From contig NZ_FOYM01000003.1 in assembly GCF_900115975.1 (NCBI RefSeq), positions 1 through 64,000 on the forward strand: DNA of 64,000 nt. The letters are read 5' to 3'. The notes beneath the pieces were generated by a model that saw only the letters and a list, made by a program, of their open reading frames with translations, was not told the origin of the DNA and ran no database searches. Each line of letters opens with the position of its first letter. The stretch's first letter is position 1. Source of the DNA: Desulfoscipio geothermicus DSM 3669. Lineage in GTDB: Bacteria; Bacillota; Desulfotomaculia; Desulfotomaculales; Desulfallaceae. Positions 38,556 through 47,061 of this stretch are shown here, one piece after another. Both the position numbers and the translations under genes were made by a program.

Positions 38556-38963
38556 TTTGATACCATGCCCGGAAATACCGGGTTTTCGGCAAAAATCAAG
38601 CACTTTTTGACCAGTTAAACAAAAAAAATTGTCTCACTGATAAGACAATTCATTGCGCGGATAAAGCTATTTAATTGTGTTTAGTTTTAAAATTTGATTT
38701 TGCTGCAAAACCCTATTTTCTATTAATCAACTACAATATATAACCATCAAAAGTTTACTCATAACTATATATAGACAACAATCGCTTAAATTTAGACTTT
38801 TCGCAGTGAAATCATATTTAAAATTTACAATCTTTTATTTTGGCGCAAATATTACAGGGAGGTTTATTTCCCTTAAACCAAAACCATCTCAATTGCTGAA
38901 CACGAGTCTCAAACTTGACACATTGATATAATGTATACGTTATGCATTAAAAGGGAACAGGCT
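38556..38963. other. AT-rich upstream region of patA
   Basis: It contains the AATTGTCT/AGACAATT inverted repeat (38627-38650), an ATAATGTATACGTTAT near-palindrome (38928-38943) and TGCATTAA (38943-38950). No coding sequence is supported. Confidence 0.4.
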
Positions 38964-39136
38964 CCGTAAAAGGGGACTGGCTCCGGTTCGTTTTGCAAGA
39001 AAGGCGCGCTTTTATTCAGTTCCCTTATTGCGCGCCTTTCAGTACTTCATTCCTTTGTCCCGGCCATGTGAATCGGTGCCTGTCCCCCTTTTTCCGTGGT
39101 AATTATTACCATGAAAAGTAGCCTGTCCCCTTTTTT
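38964..39136. repeat. GGGGACTGGC palindrome split by a 70-base insert, plus a half GGGGACAGGC element
   Basis: The left half CCGTAAAAGGGGACTGGC... (38964-38996) and right half TGTGAATCGGTGCCTGTCCC (39067 on) are separated at the loop by 70 bases. The insert carries its own hairpin, GAAAGGCGCGC/GCGCGCCTTTC (38999-39040). A stranded right half of the other family (ACCATGAAAAGTAGCCTGTC) ends at 39136 next to the AOR stop. Confidence 0.75.
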
Positions 39137-39138
39137 GT

Positions 39139-40869
39139 TTACCAGCCGCGCAGGCGGTAGTAGTCGTCCACCATTTTGTTTAGTTCCTCAGGCGTGATGC
39201 CGTCCTGGCCGTCGTTGATTTTCTCTTTGAAGAACCTTGGCGGCAGTGTGTCGTATTCCCGACCGATGCCCTGCTGCAGGTTGAATTCGCGGGTGGCGGT
39301 GATGATCCGGTTGGCTATGGCCTCCAGGTCTTGTTGTGTGTATTCAAGGCCGGTGACGGCTTTGTTCAGGTCCACCAGGGTCTCCCAGGGAATGAGGTCC
39401 CGGAAGAAGACGCAGAGTATCTGGGTGTTGAAGATGGTCAGCCGATTCTCGAAGTCGATGAATAGTTCGGCTTTGCCCTCAGTGGTAGATTTGTCTATCA
39501 TGCCGGCCAGTTCGGGCTTGTAGAAGGTGGCCCGCAGGTGGCAGGCACCCCGGGCGGAGGTGGCGTAGGCCAGGCCCATCCCTTTCAGCACGCGGGGATC
39601 ATACCCGGGGGGTTCCATACCTTTGACGTGGATGGCTATGTCTTCCAGCTTGAGCTGTTTGGCTGCTTCTTTGATGCCCAGGGACAGTGTTTCGCCCAGG
39701 CCTTTGCGCTCGGCCATTTGTTTGAGCAGTTCGGCAACGGCGGCTGCATCGCCGTATTTTACCGGCGCGTCGATGAGGCCGCGCTCTGCGCCTTCCATGA
39801 CCAGGGCTACCAGGTTGCCGGCGGTGATGGTGTCCATGCCCAGGCGGTCGCACAGGTCGTTCATGTAGGCGACCTGGTCCAGGCTGTTTAGCGAGCATAG
39901 ACCTCCAAAGGCGTAAATGGTTTCGTATTCGGGGCCTTCCACTTCCAGGCCGGCGTATTCTCCGGCGGGCACGGTAACGTGCTTGCCGCAGGCCATGAAG
40001 CAGTTGGGGCAGGCGCTGGATTTTACCTGCAATTGTTCGCGCAGGGTGTCGCCGCTGAGGTTTTCCCAGTTGGGGTCGAAGCCCCGGTTCCAGTAGCGGT
40101 TGGGGAAGGCTTTGGCGCCGTTCATGATTTTTACCATGACGGTGGTGCCGTAGGTGCGGTAGTTTTCGACTCCGGGGTTGTCTTTGCCCAGGTTGCGGAT
40201 GCGTTTGGCGACGTCTTTTAAGAGTTCGGGGTCGGCCAGCTCGGCTTTGGCGTTGCCGTGGAATACTACGGCTTTGAGTTTCTTGGCGCCCATGACGGCG
40301 CCCATGCCGGTGCGCCCGGCGGAACGCCATTTGTTGTTTTCTATGCAGGCGAACCGTACGAGGTTTTCTCCCGCCGGACCGATGACCAGGGCCTGGGAGC
40401 CGGGTTCGTTGATTTTTTCGAGAACTGCCGCTTCGGTGGCGTAGGTATCTTGGCCCCAGAGGTCGGCTGCGTCGTGGAAGGTGACGCCCCGGTCGCTGAT
40501 TTCTACAAATACGGGCCGGTCGGCGGCGCCGTCGAAGATGATGGCGTCGTAGCCGGTGCGGCGCATTACGGGCGCTACCCGGCCGCCGGAGTATGATTCG
40601 GCGTAGCCGCCGGTGAGCGGTGATTTGGCAAACACGCCGTAGCGACTGTTGCCTACCATTACGGTGTCGGTGGCGGCACCGGTGGTGAAGATGAGTTTGT
40701 TGTCCGCGGAGAGAGGGTCGGTGCCGGGCTTGACGTTTTGCAGTAAGAGGTAGGTGCCCAGTCCTTTGCCGCCCAGGTATTGTTTTAGCGTTTCTTCGGG
40801 GATGGTTTCTACAGTGTGGCTTTTGTCGGTAAGGTTTATTCTGAGCAGTTTTCCGTAAAATCCTTTCAT
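39139..40869 (-). CDS. aor: Tungsten-dependent aldehyde ferredoxin oxidoreductase
   Basis: This 576-residue enzyme oxidises aldehydes to acids and passes electrons to ferredoxin, using a bis-tungstopterin and one [4Fe-4S] cluster. Domain 1 shows YLGGKGLGTYLLLQNVKPGT and GPAGENLVRFACIENNK; the cluster ligands are C287, C290, C294 (ACPNCFMACGKH) and C486 (NTQILCVFF). A typical pterin/substrate segment is GYDPRVLKGMGLAYATSARG then ACHLRATFY. It stands alone, between the two aminotransferase genes, which both make aldehydes. Ferredoxin is a good acceptor for H2 or low-potential reactions. The true aldehyde is inferred from context. AAAGGAGGTAACAAAAAC precedes the ATG. Confidence 0.92.
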   Translation of the reverse strand: MKGFYGKLLRINLTDKSHTVETIPEETLKQYLGGKGLGTYLLLQNVKPGTDPLSADNKLIFTTGAATDTVMVGNSRYGVFAKSPLTGGYAESYSGGRVAPVMRRTGYDAIIFDGAADRPVFVEISDRGVTFHDAADLWGQDTYATEAAVLEKINEPGSQALVIGPAGENLVRFACIENNKWRSAGRTGMGAVMGAKKLKAVVFHGNAKAELADPELLKDVAKRIRNLGKDNPGVENYRTYGTTVMVKIMNGAKAFPNRYWNRGFDPNWENLSGDTLREQLQVKSSACPNCFMACGKHVTVPAGEYAGLEVEGPEYETIYAFGGLCSLNSLDQVAYMNDLCDRLGMDTITAGNLVALVMEGAERGLIDAPVKYGDAAAVAELLKQMAERKGLGETLSLGIKEAAKQLKLEDIAIHVKGMEPPGYDPRVLKGMGLAYATSARGACHLRATFYKPELAGMIDKSTTEGKAELFIDFENRLTIFNTQILCVFFRDLIPWETLVDLNKAVTGLEYTQQDLEAIANRIITATREFNLQQGIGREYDTLPPRFFKEKINDGQDGITPEELNKMVDDYYRLRGW

Positions 40870-40928
40870 TTTGTTTTTGTTACCTCCTTTGTGTCAGAAT
40901 GCTTGTGCCGGTTGTGAGATGCGTGCCT

Positions 40929-41352
40929 TGCGGGCGCTCCGATACATCATTTGCGTTGGCCATCTGACCCACACGTTTCTATTTTGTCTTCGGCTTATTA
41001 AAGCACTTGTATTTTTGCACCATTATAGAATGGGCCGGCGCTCTGCAATTTTTTGCGGGAGCCACCGGCCCACTTAAAGCTAGATTAGTTTTGTTTTCGG
41101 GGTTGGCAGTCACCGTTGCGTTCAGAATCTACGCGCCGACGGGACTATGTCTTGCTTCGGGCCGGATTTGGCGGTCCTGCATATTGCGCGCTTCGTGATA
41201 ACTATCTTGGTCTGTGGTTAACAGCTGCATCCATAATATACTGCCAAGAAAGTTTTGCCTGCGCGATTCGTCCCGCCAATCCGGCAACCTCAGCTTCGCC
41301 AAGTCCCGTTACCGGCGCTCCGATACATCACTTGCGGTGACTACCAACCCCG
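40929..41352. repeat. MITE-like element with inverted arms, with a truncated copy next to it
   Basis: CGGGGTTGGCAGTCACCG (41098-41115) is inverted at 41335-41352 (CGGTGACTACCAACCCCG) with one mismatch. Inside are TTGCGTTCAGAATCTACGCG on the left, GGGCCGGATTTGGCGGTCCT centrally, and GGCGCTCCGATACATCACTT on the right. 41261-41335 matches 58267-58340 nearly base for base. A fragment GGCGCTCCGATACATCATTT lies at 40936-40955. No protein is encoded. Confidence 0.75.
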
Positions 41353-41406
41353 CACTAATTCTCCCTCCGGTGCAGCGTACACCATAGGTTTTTAATGGTT
41401 AATTAA

Positions 41407-42711
41407 TTACTTGGATACGCTGGCGACGGCTTGTTCGAGTACGTCCAAGCCTTTTTCCAACTGCTCGTCGGTGATGACCAGCGGGATGAGGGTACGAACT
41501 ACGTTGCTGAAGATGCCGGCGCCGATTACGATTACGCCGTTGTCCACACAGTGCTTGATTACGGCGGCTGTTTCTTCTTTGGCCGGTTCTTTGGTGTTGC
41601 GGTCTTTGACCAGTTCCATGGCGTTCATGGCGCCCAGGCCGCGCACGTCCCCGATGATGGGGTACTTTTCTTGCATGGCCAGCATGCGCTGTTTGGTTTT
41701 GTCGCCGATTACGTTGGCGCGCTCCACCAGGTTTTGTTGCTGCATGAAGTCGATGGTGGCCAGGCCGGCGGCGCAGGATACCGGGTTGCCACTGTAAGTG
41801 CCGCCTATTTCGCCGGGGTTGGGGGCGTTCATTATGTCTGCTTTGCCCACTACGGCGCTCAGGGGCATGCCGGCGGCGATGGATTTGGCCATGGTCATGA
41901 GGTCGGGTTCCAGGCCGAAGTGTTCGCAGGCGAACATTTTGCCGGTGCGTCCAAAGCCGGTTTGTACTTCGTCGGCTATCAGTATTATACCATGTTTGTC
42001 GCAGATCTTACGCAGACCGGGCAGGAATTCCGGCGGCGGGACGATGAATCCGCCTTCGCCCTGTACCGGTTCGATGATCATGGCGGCTATGTTTTCCGGC
42101 GGTACTTCGGCGGCGAACATTCTGTCAAATTGTTCAAGACAGTGTAAGCCGCATTCCGGGTAGGTGGAACGGTAGGTGCAGCGATAGCAGTAGGCGGACG
42201 GTATTTTGTATACTTCCGGCGCGAAGGGGCCGAAGCCGAACTTGTAGGGCTTGACTTTGCTGGTCAGGCTCATGGTCATCAGGGTCCGGCCATGGAAGGC
42301 GCATTCAAATGATATAATACCGGTGCGCTTGGCGTAGGAACGGGCGATCTTGACGGCATTTTCCACGCATTCGGCGCCGCTGTTGACGAACATGACCCGC
42401 TTGTCGAAGTTGCCGGGGGTCAGTTCGATTAGCTTTTCCGCAAGGTCGAGGTAAGGTTCGTACATGGTAACCATAAAGCAGGTGTGCAATAGTTTTTCCG
42501 CCTGGTTTTTTATGGCTTCCACTACGGGCGCGGGACAGTGGCCCGCGTTCAGGGTGCCGATGCCGCCGTAAAAGTCGATGTATTCTTTGCCTTCGACGTC
42601 TACGATGGTGGCGCCTTGCGCTTTCTCTACAAATACTTCGGTGGAGTTTGATATACCCCGAGCGATGAGCTGGTGTTTCCTGGCTACCAACTCGGCATTG
42701 GTTTTGGCCAT
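41407..42711 (-). CDS. gabT: Class III aminotransferase, 4-aminobutyrate/5-aminovalerate type
   Basis: This 434-residue PLP enzyme shows the GABA aminotransferase plan: YIDFYGGIGTLNAGHCPAPV, FVNSGAECVENAVKIARSY, AFHGRTLMTMSLTSKVKPYK, the Asp in LIADEVQTGFGRTGK (247) and the Lys in LMTMAKSIAAG (276). The Cys-rich loop AYCYRCTYRSTYPECGLHC is typical of the bacterial GabT group. It would turn GABA into succinate semialdehyde or 5-aminovalerate into glutarate semialdehyde; the sequence alone does not decide. I start at ATG 42711 (GGAGG nine bases before); GTG 42717 is too close to the ribosome site. It lies upstream of aor on the same strand. Confidence 0.87.
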   Translation of the reverse strand: MAKTNAELVARKHQLIARGISNSTEVFVEKAQGATIVDVEGKEYIDFYGGIGTLNAGHCPAPVVEAIKNQAEKLLHTCFMVTMYEPYLDLAEKLIELTPGNFDKRVMFVNSGAECVENAVKIARSYAKRTGIISFECAFHGRTLMTMSLTSKVKPYKFGFGPFAPEVYKIPSAYCYRCTYRSTYPECGLHCLEQFDRMFAAEVPPENIAAMIIEPVQGEGGFIVPPPEFLPGLRKICDKHGIILIADEVQTGFGRTGKMFACEHFGLEPDLMTMAKSIAAGMPLSAVVGKADIMNAPNPGEIGGTYSGNPVSCAAGLATIDFMQQQNLVERANVIGDKTKQRMLAMQEKYPIIGDVRGLGAMNAMELVKDRNTKEPAKEETAAVIKHCVDNGVIVIGAGIFSNVVRTLIPLVITDEQLEKGLDVLEQAVASVSK

Positions 42712-43222
42712 TTTCACTTACCTCCATTCTTAATATTAACATTAATTGACAGCCACTACATAATTGAAACAGGGTAACCTTTTTACCGGGCTCCAGCATG
42801 GCGGCCCATTCTTTGTTTGCCCTATTTATGGTTATGAAACTTTTCTGTAAAGTAACATGCAAAATTGTTACCTGCGCATTTAAAAAAACTCTGCAATTTT
42901 ATCCGAAACAATGTTCCACATAGCGTCACTTCGATAGAGCCTCTTCCCGTTTTTTTTTGCGGCTTCGGCTAATGTGCCGGCTACATAACCGAAAATTACC
43001 CTCAATAAACATTCCTTACCTATAAAAATGATAAAACGGCGATTTAATGCATGTGCAAATCTTTACAATTCTCATATGCATTAACCATACATGCTCGGCT
43101 CCGTTGGCCTGCAAGCGATTTATCGGCTTAAAATATGATAATTTCAATGGCTTGTTGCATTAAATATGATTTTTATTTTTCAAAATTGACAGTATTTTCG
43201 CCGGTTTATAATTTTTTAAATA
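42712..43222. other. Divergent region between the gabT-type and permease genes
   Basis: The region is AT-rich. It carries TGCATTAA or its complement three times (43044, 43077, 43156) and a weak GG-N10-GC site for the minus strand at 42858-42873 (AGGTAA-CAATT-TTGCA). I see no coding sequence. Confidence 0.35.
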
Positions 43223-43238
43223 TGGCATGTTTTTTGTA
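43223..43238 (+). promoter_or_regulatory. Possible sigma-54 promoter of the permease gene
   Basis: TGGCAT-GTTTT-TTGTA has a perfect -24 box and correct spacing, but the -12 box has GT instead of GC. Three TGCATTAA-type motifs lie 60-180 bases upstream. Confidence 0.5.
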
Positions 43239-43409
43239 ATAAAGTAATTTAGAAAATTTATTTGATTAAATTTTATTCACTATTCAATAACAGGAGGTGA
43301 AAATATAGAAAATCAAAATTAAGCAACTTTAAGCCCCACTGAAATCAACTGCCATTATCCTAATTTTATTGTACTAATTTTTTTAACATCTTAATAAGGG
43401 GTGATTTTT

Positions 43410-44813
43410 TTGTCACAAGATTCCGGTTTTGCAAGAGTATTATCAAGACGCGACGTTCTGGCCCTGGCCTTCGGAGCCATGATCGGTTGGGGTTGGGTGG
43501 TACTGGCCGGGTCATGGATCCGTTCCGCCGGGTCGTTTGGCGCTATGCTGGCCTTTCTTATCGGCGGAATCTTGGTTGTTTTTGTAGGATTAACTTATGC
43601 CGAACTTGCCTCCGCCATGCCCAAAGCGGGGGGAGAATTGCTTTATAGTTATCGGGGTTTGGGAGTAACACCATCTTTCATTTGTGCCTGGACCATCGTT
43701 TTGGGGTATATTTCAGTGGTATCTTTTGAGGCCGTGGCGCTGCCCACGGTGGTTGAATACCTTTTCCCCAATTACAAGCAGGGTTACCTCTGGACCATTG
43801 CAGGCTGGGATGTATACGCCAGCTGGGCGTTGGTGGGAATAATCGGTTCCATCATTATCTGCATTGTCAATTATGTGGGCATTAAAATGGCGGCCTTTAT
43901 GCAGACGGTATTTACTATTATAATTGCAGCCGGCGGCATAATGCTTATCACCGGCAGTCTTTTCAACGGAAGCACGGCGGATATGGAGCCGTTGTTCACC
44001 GGCGGCATGGCCGGACTTTTCTCGGTAGTTATCATGACTCCCTTCATGTTTGTCGGATTCGACGTCATTCCGCAGGCAGCGGAAGAGATGGACATACCTT
44101 ATAAAACTATCGGGAGAATATTGATCATTTCGGTTTTAATGGCTGCGGCATGGTACATTTTAATTATCTTCGGGGTATCCCGGGCTCTCAGCCCGGCTGA
44201 ACTGGAGAATTCCGGCCTGGCCACGGCAGATGCCATGGCGGCGCTGTTTGGCGGCGCGTGGGCGGGCAAAATTTTGGTTTTGGCCGGCATTGCGGGAATC
44301 ATCACCAGTTGGAACGGTTTTTATATCGGGGCCAGCCGCTTGATCTACGCCATGGCCCAGGCCAAAATGCTGCCCGACTTTTTGGGTAAGCTGCACCCCA
44401 AGTATAAAACTCCCCATAATGCCGTTATCCTGGTAGGGATTTTATCCACGCTGGCACCCCTTTTCGGCAGAAAGATGCTGGTCTGGCTGGTGGACGCCGG
44501 CGGCATGGGCGTTGTAGTAGCTTACATGGCAGTGGCATTGTCCTTTCTGGTACTCAGGTACAAAGAACCCGATATGCCCAGGCCTTTCACGGTTTCCAAC
44601 GGCAAGCTGGTAGGTTTTATAGCTGTTCTGCTCAGCCTGGGGATGGCCATAATGTATCTGCCCGGAAGCCCTTCGGCGCTGGTATGGCCGTACGAGTGGG
44701 CCATAATCCTTGGCTGGCTCGCGTTGGGCGTGGTATTTTATATTGTGGCCAGGTCGCGACATGGCAACGCGGCAGATGTATTGCTGAACGAGAAAGTTCG
44801 GGAAAATATGTAG
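43410..44813 (+). CDS. APC-family amino acid/amine permease
   Basis: This is a 467-residue integral membrane protein with about 12 helices. The APC substrate segment GAMIGWGWVVLAGSWIRSAG (helix 1) and TYAELASAMPKAGGELLYSY (helix 2-3) are clear, as is FMFVGFDVIPQAAEEMDIPY. I place the start at TTG 43410 (MSQDSGF), seven bases after AAGGGGTG, rather than at GTG 43401, which overlaps that site. It probably brings in an amine or amino acid (cadaverine, putrescine, 5-aminovalerate or GABA are guesses from the neighbours). It diverges from the gabT-type gene. Confidence 0.85.
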   Translation: MSQDSGFARVLSRRDVLALAFGAMIGWGWVVLAGSWIRSAGSFGAMLAFLIGGILVVFVGLTYAELASAMPKAGGELLYSYRGLGVTPSFICAWTIVLGYISVVSFEAVALPTVVEYLFPNYKQGYLWTIAGWDVYASWALVGIIGSIIICIVNYVGIKMAAFMQTVFTIIIAAGGIMLITGSLFNGSTADMEPLFTGGMAGLFSVVIMTPFMFVGFDVIPQAAEEMDIPYKTIGRILIISVLMAAAWYILIIFGVSRALSPAELENSGLATADAMAALFGGAWAGKILVLAGIAGIITSWNGFYIGASRLIYAMAQAKMLPDFLGKLHPKYKTPHNAVILVGILSTLAPLFGRKMLVWLVDAGGMGVVVAYMAVALSFLVLRYKEPDMPRPFTVSNGKLVGFIAVLLSLGMAIMYLPGSPSALVWPYEWAIILGWLALGVVFYIVARSRHGNAADVLLNEKVRENM

Positions 44814-44828
44814 TTTTAGTAGTAATGC

Positions 44829-44892
44829 AAAAAGGGGACAGGCTACTTTTCATGGTAATTATTGCCAGGTAAAGTAGCCTGTCCCTTTTTTA
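44829..44892. repeat. GGGGACAGGC palindrome between convergent genes
   Basis: Left AAAAAGGGGACAGGCTACTT, right TAAAGTAGCCTGTCCCTTTT, inner arms with CATGG...CCAGG. It separates the permease from the ubiquitin-like gene and reaches the latter's stop. Confidence 0.85.
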
Positions 44893-45213
44893 TCCTCCGG
44901 TAATATAAGGATAGATGATAATATGTGCGTTGGGCGTAATTGTAGCATCCCAGCCACACATTTCACCGTTGATGGTAAAAAAGCTGATATATTTTGCCGG
45001 TATGCCCAACCGGTTCACCAGCTGCCGCAAAGTTATTTGCTCCTGCAACTGTAATGTAAGCTTTGGTTTCTGATAACCTTCATCGGCTACCTGGCGGGCC
45101 AGCGCAATACCCAGATCCACGGTAATAGTGAAGTTTATGGCAATACCCCCCTTCAGTTGATTTTCGGTCTGGTAATAAGTACAGCAAGATGCGAGCCACT
45201 CTGTTAGTTTCAA
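44890..45213 (-). CDS. Ubiquitin-like sulfur carrier of the MoaD/ThiS family
   Basis: The C-terminus HIIIYPYITGG ends in the Gly-Gly that MoaD/ThiS proteins carry as a thiocarboxylate. The body shows LTLQLQEQITLRQLVNRLGI and YISFFTINGEMCGWDATITP, a ThiS/MoaD-like beta-grasp. Such genes sit next to aor genes and are believed to serve tungstopterin synthesis. The start is unclear: the longest frame (TTG 45213) adds Cys-rich residues without family likeness, and the site with GGGGGG upstream offers only ATT at 45144. The domain proper spans about 80 residues. Confidence 0.7.
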   Translation of the reverse strand: MKLTEWLASCCTYYQTENQLKGGIAINFTITVDLGIALARQVADEGYQKPKLTLQLQEQITLRQLVNRLGIPAKYISFFTINGEMCGWDATITPNAHIIIYPYITGG

Positions 45214-45249
45214 ATACCTACTTGCAAAAATTTTGCCGAAAAAAGAGAG

Positions 45250-45294
45250 CCGGTACCGATTCGTTTTATGAATCGGTACCGGCCCCCTTTTTTT
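45250..45294. terminator. Palindrome CCGGTACCGATTCG, terminator-like
   Basis: CCGGTACCGATTCG pairs with TGAATCGGTACCGG, followed by CCCCCTTTTTTT. Its inner CCGATTCGTTTTATGAATCGG is the loop part of the GGGGACTGGC family. It lies at the end of the TRAP gene and upstream of the MoaD-like gene. Confidence 0.75.
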
Positions 45295-45298
45295 CGGA

Positions 45299-47026
45299 TC
45301 AGCCGGCGGAAAAATCTACCACAGTTTTAGTGCCTGTGGCGCCAACAGAGCCGAATTGTTCCGAGCCGGTTTTGCCCACCGGCTTTTTACCGGTCATGAT
45401 GTTGGAAGCCAGGGCGACAACTATCATGCCCAGCCCGATGGTATCAGTTATTACAACCGGATGCAGGGACAACAGCGCACCGCATATCAGCAAGGTTCTT
45501 TCCCACCACAGGGCTTTGCGCACCACAAAACCGATACACCCGCCGGCCAGCGCCATTACGCCGATGAGCGCCGTAAAAGTGGACCAGGCGATATGCCAGC
45601 CGTCACCGACTCCGATAAGGGCCGGCTGCCCGGCAAACAAAAAGGGCACAATAAACGCGGCCAGGCCGATCTTACAGGCCGTAATGCCGATTTTCATGGG
45701 TTCATCCTTGGCAATGCCGGCAGCGGCATAGGCCGCTAGCGCCACGGGCGGCGTAATGGCCGAAATAATGGCGAAGTAAAATACGAACAGGTGAGCGGCC
45801 AGGGGCAGAACCCCCATATCTATCAAGGCGGGGGCCGCCATGGTGCCGGCTACGATATAGGCCGCCGTTGTCGGCAAACCCATACCCATAATCAACGCCA
45901 CCAGGGCCGTCAACAGCAGCGCCAGCCACAGCGTCCCCCCGGACGCGGCGACAATCACCGAAGAAATCTTCAAGCCCGCACCGGTGAGATTGATACTGCC
46001 GATAACCAGACCGGCTGCGGCACAGGCCAGTGCCACAGTGATGGTATTGCGCGCCGCCATTATCGCACCGTCCCGGAAACGCTCCCAGGATATGCGGCTT
46101 TCACGGGTGGCAAAGGAGACTATGAACATGCTGATGATGGCGTAGAAGCCGGATCTGATGGGCGTATATTGCAAAACAGCCAGGAAAAACACCAGAACAC
46201 CCAGGGGCACCAGAAAGTACCAACCTTCTTTCAAGACTTTCCTGGCCGAAGGCAGTTCTGATTTGGGCAAACCGGTCAGCCCCAACCGGCAGGCCTCAAA
46301 ATGCACCCCGAAAAGCACGCACAGGTAATACAGCGCCGCCGGTATAATGGCCGCCACCACGACTTCAATGTAGGGGATGCTCAAAAATTCCGCAATGATA
46401 AAAGCGGCTGCGCCCATGATCGGAGGCATCAACTGCCCTCCGGATGAGGCGCACGCCTCCACCGCGCCGGCAAAGTGAGGTTTGTATCCATTTCTCTTCA
46501 TCAGCGGTATGGTGAAGGTACCGGTGCCCACCACGTTAGCCACCGCGCTGCCGTTGAGGGAACCCATGAACCCGCTGGCCAGCACGGCGGTCTTGGCGGG
46601 CCCGCCGGTAAACCTGCCCATAAGGGCCATGGCCAAACGCAATAAAAAGTCGCCCATACCCAGCCTTTCCAACATAGAAGTTAAGAATATGAACAGGAAA
46701 ATGTAATTGGCCGAAACCCCCAGGGGCACGCCGAAAATACCCTCGGTGGTCAGGTACATCTGGGAAATTACCCGGCCGATGGAATAACCTTTGTGCCCCA
46801 GCAGCCCCGGTATATATGGTCCCAAGAAGTTGTAGAGCAAAAAGGCACCGGCTATGATAACCAGCACCCAGCCCGTAGCCCGCCGGGTGGCTTCCAGGAT
46901 AAGCAGCACCATAATAATGCCAAAAATCAGGTCCGGAGTATTGGGAGCCCCGGCCCGCATAACTATATCCTGGTAAAATAACAAAATATAAACGCCGGAA
47001 GCGACAGCCAGAGCCACAAACACCAT
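45299..47026 (-). CDS. TRAP transporter 4TM/12TM fusion protein, N-terminally shortened
   Basis: The 575-residue reading frame matches the fused DctQM permease of TAXI-type TRAP transporters: FYQDIVMRAGAPNTPDLIFG, PYIPGLLGHKGYSIGRVISQ, GSLNGSAVANVVGTGTFTIP, SSGGQLMPPIMGAAAFIIAE and ALIMGMGLPTTAAYIVAGTM. Family members usually begin about 80-100 residues earlier with two more helices. Here the frame can be followed upstream only 16 residues (GGLIWSIYCPINYQK) before a stop that lies in the iclR end, and no ATG exists there. No TAXI binding protein is near. It may be a decayed gene; if active, it would import carboxylates. Confidence 0.75.
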   Translation of the reverse strand: MVFVALAVASGVYILLFYQDIVMRAGAPNTPDLIFGIIMVLLILEATRRATGWVLVIIAGAFLLYNFLGPYIPGLLGHKGYSIGRVISQMYLTTEGIFGVPLGVSANYIFLFIFLTSMLERLGMGDFLLRLAMALMGRFTGGPAKTAVLASGFMGSLNGSAVANVVGTGTFTIPLMKRNGYKPHFAGAVEACASSGGQLMPPIMGAAAFIIAEFLSIPYIEVVVAAIIPAALYYLCVLFGVHFEACRLGLTGLPKSELPSARKVLKEGWYFLVPLGVLVFFLAVLQYTPIRSGFYAIISMFIVSFATRESRISWERFRDGAIMAARNTITVALACAAAGLVIGSINLTGAGLKISSVIVAASGGTLWLALLLTALVALIMGMGLPTTAAYIVAGTMAAPALIDMGVLPLAAHLFVFYFAIISAITPPVALAAYAAAGIAKDEPMKIGITACKIGLAAFIVPFLFAGQPALIGVGDGWHIAWSTFTALIGVMALAGGCIGFVVRKALWWERTLLICGALLSLHPVVITDTIGLGMIVVALASNIMTGKKPVGKTGSEQFGSVGATGTKTVVDFSAG

Positions 47027-47061
47027 TTTCTGATAATTAATCGGGCAATAAATTGACCATA

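Noticed and set aside
42858-42873. Sigma-54 promoter for the gabT-type gene
   Set aside because: AGGTAA-CAATT-TTGCA keeps only GG-N10-GC and a good -12 box; the -24 box is too poor to list as a feature.
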